Assembly (NCBI RefSeq): GCF_000376845.1 | Contig: NZ_AQXY01000030.1 | Span: forward strand, 248,001 to 312,000 | Origin: Thioalkalivibrio sp. ALE14 | Lineage (GTDB): Bacteria > Pseudomonadota > Gammaproteobacteria > Ectothiorhodospirales > Ectothiorhodospiraceae | Reading direction: 5' to 3' | Length of the DNA stretch: 64,000 bases | In this document: positions 1-7,857 of the stretch, in pieces | Position numbering within the stretch: position 1 is the stretch's first letter | Layout of the letters: the number at the start of each line of letters is the position of its first letter | Made by a program: the position numbers and the translations under genes | Notes under the pieces: model-generated | Seen by the model: only the letters and a program-made list of their open reading frames with translations | Database searches by the model: none | Told to the model about the DNA's origin: nothing

Positions 1-109
1 AAGCCTGCACCAGACCGAGGCGGTCACGCCGAGCAAGTACCAGAAAGAGGCCCCGCCGCCGCATACCCTGTTCGGGTATACGGACGATCTGGATGACAAG
101 ATCAAGTAG
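1..109 (+). CDS. 3' end of an unidentified protein
   Basis: An open frame enters from the left edge (first full codon at base 2) and ends at TAG 107-109. It encodes 35 residues and finishes with ...GYTDDLDDKIK. The fragment is hydrophilic and has no motif that I recognise, so no function is assigned. The next gene starts 9 bases downstream behind a GGGGG run that can serve as its ribosome binding site, so the two are probably co-transcribed. That the frame is coding is inferred from its continuity and the tight spacing. Confidence 0.55.
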   Translation, partial: SLHQTEAVTPSKYQKEAPPPHTLFGYTDDLDDKIK

Positions 110-118
110 GGGGTAACT

Positions 119-1000
119 ATGGCTGCGTCCCGAGTGGCGCTGCTGGGATGCGGGCTCATGGGGCAACCCATGGGCCTGCGTCTTTTGCAGGCCGGATTTC
201 CCGTTGTGGCCTACAACCGCACGCTCGCGCGCGCGAGCGATCTGGCGGCCGACGGGGTCACCGTCCATAGTGACCCCGCCGCGGCCGTCGCGGAGGCGGA
301 CGTGCTGGTGCTGATGCTCAGCGACGCCGCCGCCATCGGCAGCGTGCTCGACGACCTGCCGGACGGGGCGCTGGATGGGCGCTGCGTGATCCAGATGGCG
401 ACCATTCTGCCGGCTGAGAGCCGCGCCCTGGCACAGCGGGTGCGGGCCGCGGGGGCGTGCTATCTCGAGGCGCCGGTGCTGGGCTCCATCCCGGAGGCGC
501 GCGACGGCCGGCTGCTGATCATGGCGGGAGCCGACAGCGAGGCCGATTTTGCCCGGGCCCGGCCGGTGCTGGCGGCCCTGGGCGACACGCCCCGGCATGT
601 CGGAACCGTGGGTCAGGGCGCGGCCCTGAAGCTCGCCTTCAACCAGCTGATCGCCAGCCTGACCGCCGCGTTTTCTCTGAGTCTGGGGCTGGTTCGCCGC
701 GAGGGGGTGGAGCTGGATACCTTCATGGGTATCCTGCGCGACAGCGCCCTGTATGCCCCGACCTTCGACAAGAAGCTGGACAAGATGGTCTCCGGGGACT
801 TCGGGACCGCAAATTTTCCGGTCAAGCACCTGCTGAAGGATGTGCGCCTGACCGAGCAGGCGGTGGAGGATGCCCAGCTGGTGGGGCCGTGGCTGCCATT
901 GCTGGCGGATCTCCTGGACCGGGTCCGCGAGCAGGGCCTGGCCGACGCCGATTACTCGGCCATCTATTCGGTGATTGCCCCGGAAACCCGGAGTTCATGA
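119..1000 (+). CDS. NAD(P)-dependent beta-hydroxyacid dehydrogenase family oxidoreductase
   Basis: This 293-residue protein belongs to the 3-hydroxyisobutyrate dehydrogenase / tartronate semialdehyde reductase / succinic semialdehyde reductase family. The N-terminal Rossmann motif GCGLMGQPM (residues 10-18) binds NAD(P). The conserved catalytic lysine is K171 in GQGAALKLAFNQ, the position expected in this family, and the all-helical C-terminal domain follows. Length is normal for the family. The substrate cannot be read from sequence; neighbours do not suggest a valine or glycerate pathway, so it could equally be a GLYR-type succinic semialdehyde or glyoxylate reductase. ATG at 119 follows a G-rich Shine-Dalgarno. 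Confidence 0.88.
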   Translation: MAASRVALLGCGLMGQPMGLRLLQAGFPVVAYNRTLARASDLAADGVTVHSDPAAAVAEADVLVLMLSDAAAIGSVLDDLPDGALDGRCVIQMATILPAESRALAQRVRAAGACYLEAPVLGSIPEARDGRLLIMAGADSEADFARARPVLAALGDTPRHVGTVGQGAALKLAFNQLIASLTAAFSLSLGLVRREGVELDTFMGILRDSALYAPTFDKKLDKMVSGDFGTANFPVKHLLKDVRLTEQAVEDAQLVGPWLPLLADLLDRVREQGLADADYSAIYSVIAPETRSS

Positions 1001-1192
1001 GGCACATACGGCGGCCCTTATGCACAGCGCACGCCGATGCTCCGCAAGGCGTAGCCGCCCCGGCTGCGCCCTCGTGGTTTCGGATTTTCGGGCTTTTCGG
1101 CCTTTAAAAAACAATTACTTGAGCAGGGTTCCCGCGGGATATTGGCGTTCGCCCCTTGACCATTGGGGCGCGCCCTGTTCCGGGCGAGACAA

Positions 1193-1214
1193 TTCGTCCA
1201 CAAAGTTATCCACA
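1193..1214 (+). promoter_or_regulatory. Pair of DnaA-box-like sequences
   Basis: In the 369-base gap between the dehydrogenase gene and rpmE lies a perfect DnaA box TTATCCACA (1206-1214), preceded 4 bases upstream by the near-match TTCGTCCACA (1193-1202) in the same orientation. The downstream flank (about 1231-1247) is comparatively A/T-rich. This could be a DnaA-titrating or DnaA-regulated site. Nothing else suggests an origin, since dnaA, dnaN, gidA and parA are absent. The rest of the gap holds no gene that I can support. Confidence 0.45.
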
Positions 1215-1304
1215 GGTTGTCCGGGCCACTAAAACCGCTTTCTTATTCAGGGGTTTGTCGCCCGGATTTCAAATGGCCTCCCCAGAAGGTCGCGTAACCC
1301 GGTC

Positions 1305-1334
1305 TTGCGCTCGAGCACCGGGCTCGGCTACCCT
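1305..1334 (+). promoter_or_regulatory. Candidate sigma-70 promoter for rpmE
   Basis: TTGCGC (1305-1310) and TACCCT (1329-1334) are separated by 18 bases and lie 36 bases before the rpmE start. Each hexamer deviates from consensus at two or more positions, so this is a plausible rather than certain promoter. Confidence 0.35.
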
Positions 1335-1369
1335 AACGGACTTTTCGCCAGAACCTGCGTGAGCCGACC

Positions 1370-1576
1370 ATGAAAGCCGACATCCATCCGAACTATCACA
1401 ACGTCAAGGTTATCTGCAGCTGCGGTACGCAGTTCGAGACCCGTTCCACCCTCTCGTCCGGCGACGAGATGCATGTGGACGTGTGCTCGCAGTGCCACCC
1501 GTTCTACACCGGCAAGCAGAAGATCGTTGATACCGCCGGCCAGGTCGACAAGTTCAACCGCCGCTTCGCATTCTGA
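1370..1576 (+). CDS. rpmE: 50S ribosomal protein L31, zinc-binding (C+) type
   Basis: This is a 68-residue large-subunit ribosomal protein. The sequence begins [16 protein letters not shown], a textbook L31 start. It keeps four cysteines, C16-x-C18 and C39-x2-C42, that bind zinc in the C+ form; the zinc-free paralogue YkgM lacks them. Length is standard. A candidate promoter lies 36 bases upstream. It is followed 49 bases later by an SNase-like gene on the same strand. In zinc starvation C+ L31 is normally replaced by a C- paralogue, but no such paralogue is present in this window. Confidence 0.98.
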   Translation: MKADIHPNYHNVKVICSCGTQFETRSTLSSGDEMHVDVCSQCHPFYTGKQKIVDTAGQVDKFNRRFAF

Positions 1577-1625
1577 AGCTGCGGCGCGCCGCCTGGCGCG
1601 CAACGTGACCGGACGCGGGACCGCG

Positions 1626-2456
1626 ATGGCGGGCCGTGTTCGACGCGACGAGGGCGTCCTGCGGGGCGCCCTCGTCTGCGTTGTGGGCCTGGTGCTCCTG
1701 TTGCTGGCGGGGGCGGGCGCGGCCGAGTGCCGGCTGGAAAATCAGGATCCGCGTGGTCTGCAGGAGGTGACGGTCGAGCGCGTTCTGGGCTTCGACGAAC
1801 TGCGACTGACCGACGGACGCGGCGTTCGCCTGATCGGCCTGGCCCCGGCTGCCCCGTTGCGGGAGGTCATGGCCCCGCTGCGCGACCTGCGCCTGCATGA
1901 AGGGTTGCGCGCCGCCCTCGAAGCCCGCCTGGACGAGACCGGCTATCGCCTGATCCTGCGCCCGGGGCGCCCTGCCCGGGATGCGCAGGGGCGGCCGCGC
2001 GTGCATGCCTGGAGTGACGATGGCGTCCTGCTGGCGGCCGGTCTGATCGCTGCGGGTGCGGCGATGCCGCGTCCGGGGCCGCAGCCGGAACCGTTGGATG
2101 CCTGCCTCTTCGCCGCCGAGGCCGAGGCGCGCGCCGCAAAACAGGGGCTGTGGCTGGAGCGCCCGGAGGCCCTGCCTGCTCGAACGCTGGACCCACTGGA
2201 CGGCACACTGCGTCAGGGACGGCTGCGGGTACAGGGAGAGGTGATCGCGGTGCGCGAGACGCCGCGTCACTGGGTGCTGGAGTTGGACGGGCCGCTGGAT
2301 TTGCTGATCCATAACGATGACCGCGATCATTGGCCCAACCTGGCCCCCGAATCCTTGAACGGCGAGGCGGTGATTGCCCGCGGTCAGGTGTATCCTTGGA
2401 GAGACCGACTCCGGATGCGCATGCGGCATCCGCTTGATCTCGAAGTAGTGGAATAA
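1626..2456 (+). CDS. Secreted SNase (thermonuclease)-like protein, probably catalytically degenerate
   Basis: This 276-residue protein starts with a hydrophobic signal or anchor segment (about residues 14-34, VCVVGLVLLLLAGAGAAEC). An OB-fold resembling staphylococcal nuclease follows. Family landmarks survive: the VRLIGLAP strand, the RDAQGRPR segment carrying the second arginine, and the AEAEARAAKQGLW helix. The acidic cluster of active enzymes (DGDT and DxPE) is replaced by GFDE and LAPAAP, so nuclease activity is doubtful. A C-terminal extension of about 90 residues could be a second beta-barrel. ATG 1626 is chosen because the in-frame upstream extension would overlap rpmE. The M48 peptidase gene begins 13 bases downstream, suggesting co-expression. 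Confidence 0.7.
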   Translation: MAGRVRRDEGVLRGALVCVVGLVLLLLAGAGAAECRLENQDPRGLQEVTVERVLGFDELRLTDGRGVRLIGLAPAAPLREVMAPLRDLRLHEGLRAALEARLDETGYRLILRPGRPARDAQGRPRVHAWSDDGVLLAAGLIAAGAAMPRPGPQPEPLDACLFAAEAEARAAKQGLWLERPEALPARTLDPLDGTLRQGRLRVQGEVIAVRETPRHWVLELDGPLDLLIHNDDRDHWPNLAPESLNGEAVIARGQVYPWRDRLRMRMRHPLDLEVVE

Positions 2457-2469
2457 CCGAGGTGCTGTA

Positions 2470-3336
2470 ATGCGTGCGTTTCCCAAGCCCTGGCGGACCG
2501 CCCGCGGTCGCCTGATCTCCCTGCTCCTGACGGTGCTGATCGCCGGCGGCCTCGCCGTGGCGATCCCGGGGTGCACCACCAACCCGGTGACCGGACGCTC
2601 GCAGTTGATGCTGGTCTCCGAGAACCAGGCGATCGATGCCTCGCGCAGCGCCTACGTCGAGATGCTGGCGCCAGCGCGCGAGGAGGGTCGCGTCAACGCC
2701 GACCCCGCGATGGCCGCGCGGGTGCAGGGCATCACGGAGAAGGTCGTCGCGCAGGCGGTCCGGTATCGGCCCGAGACCGCGGAGTGGGACTGGGAAATTG
2801 CCGTGATCGAGGCCCCGGACACCGTCAATGCCTTCGCGATGGCGGGCGGCAAGATGGCGATCTACTCGGGCATCATCGAGCAGCTGGACCTGACCGATGA
2901 CGAGCTGGCGCAGATCATCGGGCACGAGATTGCGCATGCGCTGTCGGCGCACACGGCCGAGAAGATGTCGGTGGCGCTGGCCAGCAACCTGGCCCTCACC
3001 GGATACGCCCTCACCGGCGATCGCTCGGATCTGGCCCTGACCGGGGCCGCCCTGGGCGCCGTGCTCGCCGTCCAGCTCCCGCACAGCCGCAGCATGGAGT
3101 CCGAGGCCGATCGCATCGGCATCGAACTGGCGGCCCGCGCCGGCTACAACCCGGACGCCGCGGCCAGCCTGTGGCGCAAGATGGCCGCCCAGTCCAGCGG
3201 CGGGCAGCCGGAGTTTCTCAGCACCCATCCGGCCCCGGACTCGCGCCAGCGCGAACTGACCCGACTGGCCGACCAGTACCGACCGCTGTATGACGAGGCC
3301 CGTCGCGGCTCCGTTCCGACGCATCCGGTCAACTGA
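2470..3336 (+). CDS. M48 family zinc metallopeptidase, predicted lipoprotein
   Basis: This 288-residue peptidase belongs to the BepA/LoiP/YcaL group of periplasmic quality-control proteases. An N-terminal membrane segment (residues 14-32) ends in a lipobox-like AIPGC with C35 as the lipidated residue, directly followed by the family-typical TNPVTGRSQL. The zinc site H152-E-I-A-H156 is intact, and the third ligand is the glutamate of MESEADRIG. The C-terminal STHPAPDSRQREL motif is also typical. There is no C-terminal TPR domain, so it resembles LoiP/YcaL more than BepA. It probably degrades misfolded envelope proteins. It is probably co-transcribed with the upstream SNase-like gene. Confidence 0.9.
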   Translation: MRAFPKPWRTARGRLISLLLTVLIAGGLAVAIPGCTTNPVTGRSQLMLVSENQAIDASRSAYVEMLAPAREEGRVNADPAMAARVQGITEKVVAQAVRYRPETAEWDWEIAVIEAPDTVNAFAMAGGKMAIYSGIIEQLDLTDDELAQIIGHEIAHALSAHTAEKMSVALASNLALTGYALTGDRSDLALTGAALGAVLAVQLPHSRSMESEADRIGIELAARAGYNPDAAASLWRKMAAQSSGGQPEFLSTHPAPDSRQRELTRLADQYRPLYDEARRGSVPTHPVN

Positions 3337-3420
3337 TTTCAGCTCTCCGTACGGGCCCGGCGCATCGGGCCCGTATCGGCTTCCCCAATGCAACCGTCTG
3401 ACAAAAGGCCCCGCTACACC

Positions 3421-4641
3421 ATGTCCAAGGATTTCAATCAGCGCGCGCTGGAGTACCACGAGCAGCAGCCGGCCGGGAAGCTGGCGATCCATGTCACCAA
3501 GCCCACCGCCACCCAGGATGACCTGTCCCTGGCCTACTCGCCGGGTGTTGCCGCACCGGTGCGCGCGATCGCTGAAGATCCGGAGCTGGCGTATCGCTAT
3601 ACCGGCAAGGGCAACCTGGTCGCGGTGATCACCGACGGCACCGCCGTGCTGGGGCTGGGGAATGTCGGCGCGCTGGCCTCCAAGCCGGTGATGGAGGGCA
3701 AGGGCGTGCTGTTCAAGGCCTTTGCCAATATCGACGTCTTCGACATCGAGGTGGATGCCCCGCAGCCGGAGGATTTCATCAACACCGTCGCACGCATTGC
3801 CGGCGGTTTCGGGGGTATCAACCTCGAGGACATCGCCGCGCCGCACTGCTTCGAGATCGAGCGCCGCCTCTCCGAGCGCCTGGATATCCCGGTCTTTCAT
3901 GACGACCAGCACGGCACCGCGATCATCACTGCGGCCGGTCTGGTCAATGCGCTGGAGATCCAGGGCAAGAAGCTCAGCGAGGCAAAGATCGTCTGCGTCG
4001 GGGCCGGTGCCGCCGGGATCGCGTCCATGCAGTTGCTGGTGCGTCTGGGTGCGGCCAAGAAGAACCTGTTCATGGTGGACCGCAAGGGCGTGATCCACAG
4101 CCAGCGCGACGACCTGAACGAATACAAGCAGATCTTCGCGGTAGATACCGAGGCGCGCAGCCTGGCCGACGCCTGCCAGGATGCCGATGTGTTCATCGGA
4201 CTCTCCGGCCCGGACCTGCTGACGCCGGGGATGCTGCGGTCCATGGCGCCGAAACCCATCGTGTTTGCGCTGTCCAATCCGGATCCGGAGATCCGTCCGG
4301 AGCTGGCGCACGAGACGCGCGATGATCTCATCATGGCGACCGGGCGTTCGGATTACCCGAACCAGGTGAACAACGTGCTGGGCTTCCCGTTCATCTTCCG
4401 CGGGGCACTGGACGTGCGTGCACGGACCATCAACGATGAAATGCTGGTCGCCGCGGTGCATGCCCTCGCCGGGCTGGCCCGCGAGCCAGTGCCGCAGATC
4501 GTGCTCGATGCCTACGGCCTGGAGGCACTGGCATTTGGCCCGAACTATATCCTGCCGACCCCGTTCGACCCCCGACTGATCGACACCGTGCCGCAGGCGA
4601 TCAGCCAGGCCGCCCGCGACAGCGGGGTCGCCCGCCTGTAG
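3421..4641 (+). CDS. maeB: NAD(P)-dependent malic enzyme (short form)
   Basis: This enzyme oxidatively decarboxylates malate to pyruvate with NAD(P)+ and a divalent cation. It has 406 residues and contains only the malic-enzyme N-terminal and NAD-binding domains. The phosphotransacetylase-like C-terminal half of E. coli MaeB is absent, as in many bacterial short forms. Diagnostic segments are [22 protein letters not shown], the metal-binding [12 protein letters not shown], the dinucleotide-binding GAGAAGIA and [10 protein letters not shown]. An ATG 33 bases upstream (3388) is in frame, but the protein family normally begins near [13 protein letters not shown], so 3421 is preferred. Malate dehydrogenase follows 30 bases later, giving a compact malate-pyruvate-oxaloacetate node. 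The cofactor cannot be assigned firmly. Confidence 0.92.
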   Translation: MSKDFNQRALEYHEQQPAGKLAIHVTKPTATQDDLSLAYSPGVAAPVRAIAEDPELAYRYTGKGNLVAVITDGTAVLGLGNVGALASKPVMEGKGVLFKAFANIDVFDIEVDAPQPEDFINTVARIAGGFGGINLEDIAAPHCFEIERRLSERLDIPVFHDDQHGTAIITAAGLVNALEIQGKKLSEAKIVCVGAGAAGIASMQLLVRLGAAKKNLFMVDRKGVIHSQRDDLNEYKQIFAVDTEARSLADACQDADVFIGLSGPDLLTPGMLRSMAPKPIVFALSNPDPEIRPELAHETRDDLIMATGRSDYPNQVNNVLGFPFIFRGALDVRARTINDEMLVAAVHALAGLAREPVPQIVLDAYGLEALAFGPNYILPTPFDPRLIDTVPQAISQAARDSGVARL

Positions 4642-4671
4642 CCAACCGCACAACCCGAGGAGGAACAGCGC

Positions 4672-5595
4672 ATGCAGAAGATCGCCATCATCGGCGCCGG
4701 ACGCGTCGGTGAATCCACCGCCCAGTTCCTCGCCCGCCGCGACGTCGCCCGCGAGATCGCGCTACTGGACGTGCGCGAGGGCGCGGCCGCCGGGGCCGCC
4801 CTGGATATCCAGGAGACCGCGCCCCTGCTGCGCTTCGACACCCGGCTGACCGGCAGCCACGAGCCCTCGGTGATCGCGGGTGCGGAGTTGGTGATCATCA
4901 CCGCCGGCCTGCCGCGCAAGCCCGGCATGTCACGTTCCGATGTGCTGGACAAGAACGTCGAGATCCTCGACCAGATCCTGCAGGACATCCTGGTCCATGC
5001 CCCGCAGAGCCGCATCCTCGTGGTCTCCAACCCGGTGGACGTGCTGACCTACCGCGCCTGGCAGAAGACCGGCTGGAGTCGCGACCGGATCTTCGGTCAG
5101 GCCGGGGTGCTGGACACCTCGCGCATGGCCGCCTTCATCGCACTGGAGACCGGCCTGTCCACCCACGACATCCAGGCGCTGGTGCTGGGCGGTCACGGCG
5201 ACGCGATGGTCCCGCTGCTGCGCTATTCCTCGGTCAACGGGGTGCCCCTGCACCACTTCATGGGCCAGGCCACGCTGGACAACATCGTCGAGCGTACCCG
5301 CCACGGCGGGGCCGAGATCCTCGCGCTGAAGCAGACCTCCAGCGCCTACGGCGCCCCGGCCGCGGCGATCGCCGAGATGGTCGAGGCGATCGCGCTGGAC
5401 CGTCGTCGCGTGCTGCCCACGGTGGCTCTACTGGACGGCGAATACGGCGAGCGCGATGTGGCCATGGGGGTACCCTGCATCCTGGGGCAGGGCGGTATGG
5501 AGCGGGCGATCGAACTGGACCTGAATGCCGAGGAGCGCGCCGCGTTCGACCAGTCCATCGCCGGGGTGCGGAAGGACCTTGAGCGCCTCGCCTGA
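4672..5595 (+). CDS. mdh: Malate dehydrogenase (LDH-like type)
   Basis: This enzyme interconverts malate and oxaloacetate with NAD+. It has 307 residues: glycine motif GAGRVG near residue 8, acidic residue D34 after the second strand (NAD preference), the substrate-binding PRKPGMSR segment whose arginines discriminate malate from lactate, VSNPVD, and the catalytic histidine H175 in GGHGDAMVP. It belongs to the tetrameric lactate-dehydrogenase-like MDH group rather than the dimeric E. coli type. A strong GAGGAGG Shine-Dalgarno lies 7 bases before the ATG. It follows malic enzyme by 30 bases. The next gene overlaps its last 17 bases. Confidence 0.95.
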   Translation: MQKIAIIGAGRVGESTAQFLARRDVAREIALLDVREGAAAGAALDIQETAPLLRFDTRLTGSHEPSVIAGAELVIITAGLPRKPGMSRSDVLDKNVEILDQILQDILVHAPQSRILVVSNPVDVLTYRAWQKTGWSRDRIFGQAGVLDTSRMAAFIALETGLSTHDIQALVLGGHGDAMVPLLRYSSVNGVPLHHFMGQATLDNIVERTRHGGAEILALKQTSSAYGAPAAAIAEMVEAIALDRRRVLPTVALLDGEYGERDVAMGVPCILGQGGMERAIELDLNAEERAAFDQSIAGVRKDLERLA

Positions 5596-6535
5596 ATCCG
5601 GCCCCTTGTCGGGCGCGCCACTGTCGACCCTGACCCTGGTCGACAGCAGCATCTTCGTGTTTCGTGCCTGGTTCGCGCGCGGCCTGGACCCCGACCCGCA
5701 GGGCCGCCCGGGCGGCGCGCTGCACGGACTGGTGCATTCGCTTTGCCAGTGGCTTCCGACCTGCGCGCCGGGCCCGGTGGCGTTCTGCTTCGATACCGGG
5801 CTGCGTCAGGGCTTTCGCCACCGCATCGACCCGACGTACAAGGCGCACCGCCCGCCGGCGCCACCGGAGTTGCGCGAGCAGTTCGCGCGCATCCGCGAGC
5901 TGCTGGAGCGGCTCGGCTTCGCGACCCTGGCCGACCCCGAATACGAGGCCGACGACCTGATCGCGAGCCTGGCCCGGTCCGGGCGCACGGCCGGGTATCG
6001 CATCGACGTGAAGAGTGCCGACAAGGACCTGACCCAGGTCATCCTGGGGGGTGCGGACCGGTTGCACGACCCGGAACGCGGGGCCGACCTCGATCGCCGC
6101 GCGATCGAGAAGCGCTTCCGCATCCGCCCGGAGCAGGTCGCCGACATGCTGGCTCTGGCCGGCGATGCCAGCGACAACATCCCCGGCATCGACGGCGTGG
6201 GCCCGAAGACTGCCGCGCGCATCCTGCGCCGGCTGCATGACCTGGACACCGTGCTGGCGGACCCGGCGGCGGTGGCCCGCTGCAATATCCGTCGCGCGCC
6301 CGCAGTGGCGGCCGCAGTCGCCGCGAATGCCGAAAGCCTGCGCCGGGCGCGTCGCCTGACCGGACTCGCGGACCGTATCCCGGGCCTGCCGGCGGTCCGA
6401 CACTTGCGGCCCCGGGGCCCGGACCCGGATACGCCCGCCTGGCTGCGGGAGCTGGGGGTGGCCCCGGCCTATCACGCGTCGCTGCTGGCCGCCGCCAATG
6501 CCTGGCTCCGGGCCGATACGAGACAGAGCGCATGA
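5579..6535 (+). CDS. 5'-3' exonuclease / flap endonuclease domain protein (Xni or PolA N-terminal type)
   Basis: About 318 residues resembling the 5'-3' exonuclease domain of DNA polymerase I without any polymerase domain. The metal-binding acidic set is present: LVDSSIFVFRAW, FCFDTG, PEYEADDLIA, SADKDLTQ and LAGDASDNIPG. The helix-hairpin-helix-type GIDGVGPKTAARIL follows. A flap endonuclease acting on primer or repair flaps is the likely role. The start is uncertain: no ATG fits, so I chose TTG 5579, inside the mdh 3' end behind a GGAAGGA run; TTG 5606 is the alternative. It is longer than E. coli Xni (about 250 residues) by a C-terminal tail. Its stop overlaps the next ATG by 4 bases. Confidence 0.82.
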   Translation: MSASPESGPLSGAPLSTLTLVDSSIFVFRAWFARGLDPDPQGRPGGALHGLVHSLCQWLPTCAPGPVAFCFDTGLRQGFRHRIDPTYKAHRPPAPPELREQFARIRELLERLGFATLADPEYEADDLIASLARSGRTAGYRIDVKSADKDLTQVILGGADRLHDPERGADLDRRAIEKRFRIRPEQVADMLALAGDASDNIPGIDGVGPKTAARILRRLHDLDTVLADPAAVARCNIRRAPAVAAAVAANAESLRRARRLTGLADRIPGLPAVRHLRPRGPDPDTPAWLRELGVAPAYHASLLAAANAWLRADTRQSA

Positions 6536-7191
6536 ACCGAAACCGGATATTCCCCGCGATCTTGATCCTGATGGCGCTGGTACTACTGCCGGTCGCCGTA
6601 CAGGCCCACCCGCACGCCTGGATCGACCTGCGCATTAGTTTCGAGCGCGATGCCGACGGGCAGATCACCCACATGCTCCACCACTGGCGCTTCGACCCGA
6701 CCTACGGGCAATACCTCTATGACGACGCCCAGGAACACCAGTCCGGTGACACCCCGGAGGCGCGCCTGCAGGGGCTGGCGACCGAAATCCTCGACAACCT
6801 CGACGAGTACCGCTGGTACAGCCACCTGAAGGTGGAAGGCGAGGCGATCGCAATCGCCGCCGCCGGGGCGCCGCGCATGGCGATGGAGGACGGCTTGTTG
6901 CAGTTCCGTTTCCGGCTGGAGCTGGAGACCCCGGTGGATCCCGTCGCCACGCCGCTGGAGTATCAGGTCTACGACCCGACGTATTTCATCGAGATCCTGC
7001 ACCAGGAGCCCCACGGCACGCGCATCGTCGATGCCGCCGGGCTGGTGGACGCGACCTGCCGGGCGCAGCTCGAGCGCCCGCGCCCCGATCCGGCCCTGGT
7101 GGCTCGCGCGATGGCGCTGGACTACGGTGCCAGTGTCGATTATGACCTCGGCCAGTACTTTGCCGAGCGCGTCACCCTGCGCTGCGACTGA
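6532..7191 (+). CDS. DUF1007 family secreted protein
   Basis: A 219-residue protein with a signal peptide (residues about 6-25, ending in [10 protein letters not shown]). The mature N-terminus HPHAWID is the hallmark of DUF1007 proteins, which are usually periplasmic and often encoded beside RcnA/NicO-type nickel-cobalt exporters or other metal transporters. No such transporter is adjacent here. The histidine-rich start suggests metal binding, but function is unknown. The gene overlaps the exonuclease gene by ATGA and is followed 10 bases later by rluE, so all three probably share a transcript. Confidence 0.8.
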   Translation: MNRNRIFPAILILMALVLLPVAVQAHPHAWIDLRISFERDADGQITHMLHHWRFDPTYGQYLYDDAQEHQSGDTPEARLQGLATEILDNLDEYRWYSHLKVEGEAIAIAAAGAPRMAMEDGLLQFRFRLELETPVDPVATPLEYQVYDPTYFIEILHQEPHGTRIVDAAGLVDATCRAQLERPRPDPALVARAMALDYGASVDYDLGQYFAERVTLRCD

Positions 7192-7201
7192 CACGCCGCC
7201 C

Positions 7202-7741
7202 ATGGCCCGGATCGTTCTGTTCAACAAGCCCTGGGGCGTACTGCCGCAGTTCACCGACCCCGAGGGGCGACCGACGCTGGCCGACTACATCAAGATCCCC
7301 GGCGTTTATCCGGCCGGACGCCTCGACCGCGACAGCGAGGGCCTGTTGGTCCTGACTGACGACGGCCGCCTGAACGCGCGCCTGACCCAGCCGCAGCACA
7401 AGACCAGCAAGACCTACTGGGTCCAGGTCGAGGGCGAGCCCGACGACGCGGCGCTCGACGCCCTGCGCGAAGGTGTCGAGCTGAAGGATGGGCCGACGCG
7501 CCCGGCGAAGGTGGAGCGCATGGATCCGCCGGACCTCCCGGAGCGCGACCCCCCGGTGCGTTTCCGCCGCCACATTCCGACCCGTTGGCTGGCGATCACC
7601 CTGCGCGAGGGCCGCAATCGCCAGGTGCGCCGGATGACCGCGGCGGTGGGGCATCCGACCCTGCGGCTGGTGCGCTACCGGGTCGGCTCCTGGACCCTCG
7701 ACGGCCTCGCCCGCGGCGATGTGCGCATGCTGGAATCCTGA
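7202..7741 (+). CDS. rluE: 23S rRNA pseudouridine synthase, RluE type
   Basis: This 179-residue enzyme of the RsuA/RluB/E/F family lacks an S4 domain. In E. coli RluE isomerises U2457 of 23S rRNA. Evidence: N-terminal [14 protein letters not shown], the catalytic motif [16 protein letters not shown] whose aspartate attacks the uracil, and the C-terminal [10 protein letters not shown] segment. ATG 7202 is chosen because the family begins directly at the LFNKP strand; longer in-frame readings run back through the DUF1007 gene. Residues 128-141 ([14 protein letters not shown]) form a small insertion. The assignment to RluE rather than RsuA or RluF rests on the absence of the S4 domain and on the QFTD signature. 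Confidence 0.92.
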   Translation: MARIVLFNKPWGVLPQFTDPEGRPTLADYIKIPGVYPAGRLDRDSEGLLVLTDDGRLNARLTQPQHKTSKTYWVQVEGEPDDAALDALREGVELKDGPTRPAKVERMDPPDLPERDPPVRFRRHIPTRWLAITLREGRNRQVRRMTAAVGHPTLRLVRYRVGSWTLDGLARGDVRMLES

Positions 7742-7857
7742 CCCGCATCGCCGCATTTTTCGGAACTGCCGGTACACCCCCGCGAAACCGGCCGGAATGC
7801 GTTGCAAGCGCACCGGGGCTGGCCGATGATGAAGAACCATTGATGCGAGGGCAGGGC

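Noticed and set aside
1193-1214. Replication origin
   Set aside because: Only two DnaA-like boxes, no AT-rich unwinding region of note and no dnaA, dnaN, gyrB or parAB neighbours.
1867-4653. 928-residue open frame on the minus strand opposite the SNase, M48 and malic-enzyme genes
   Set aside because: Arg/Gly/Gln-rich composition typical of an antisense frame in GC-rich coding DNA; three well-recognised plus-strand genes occupy the same bases.
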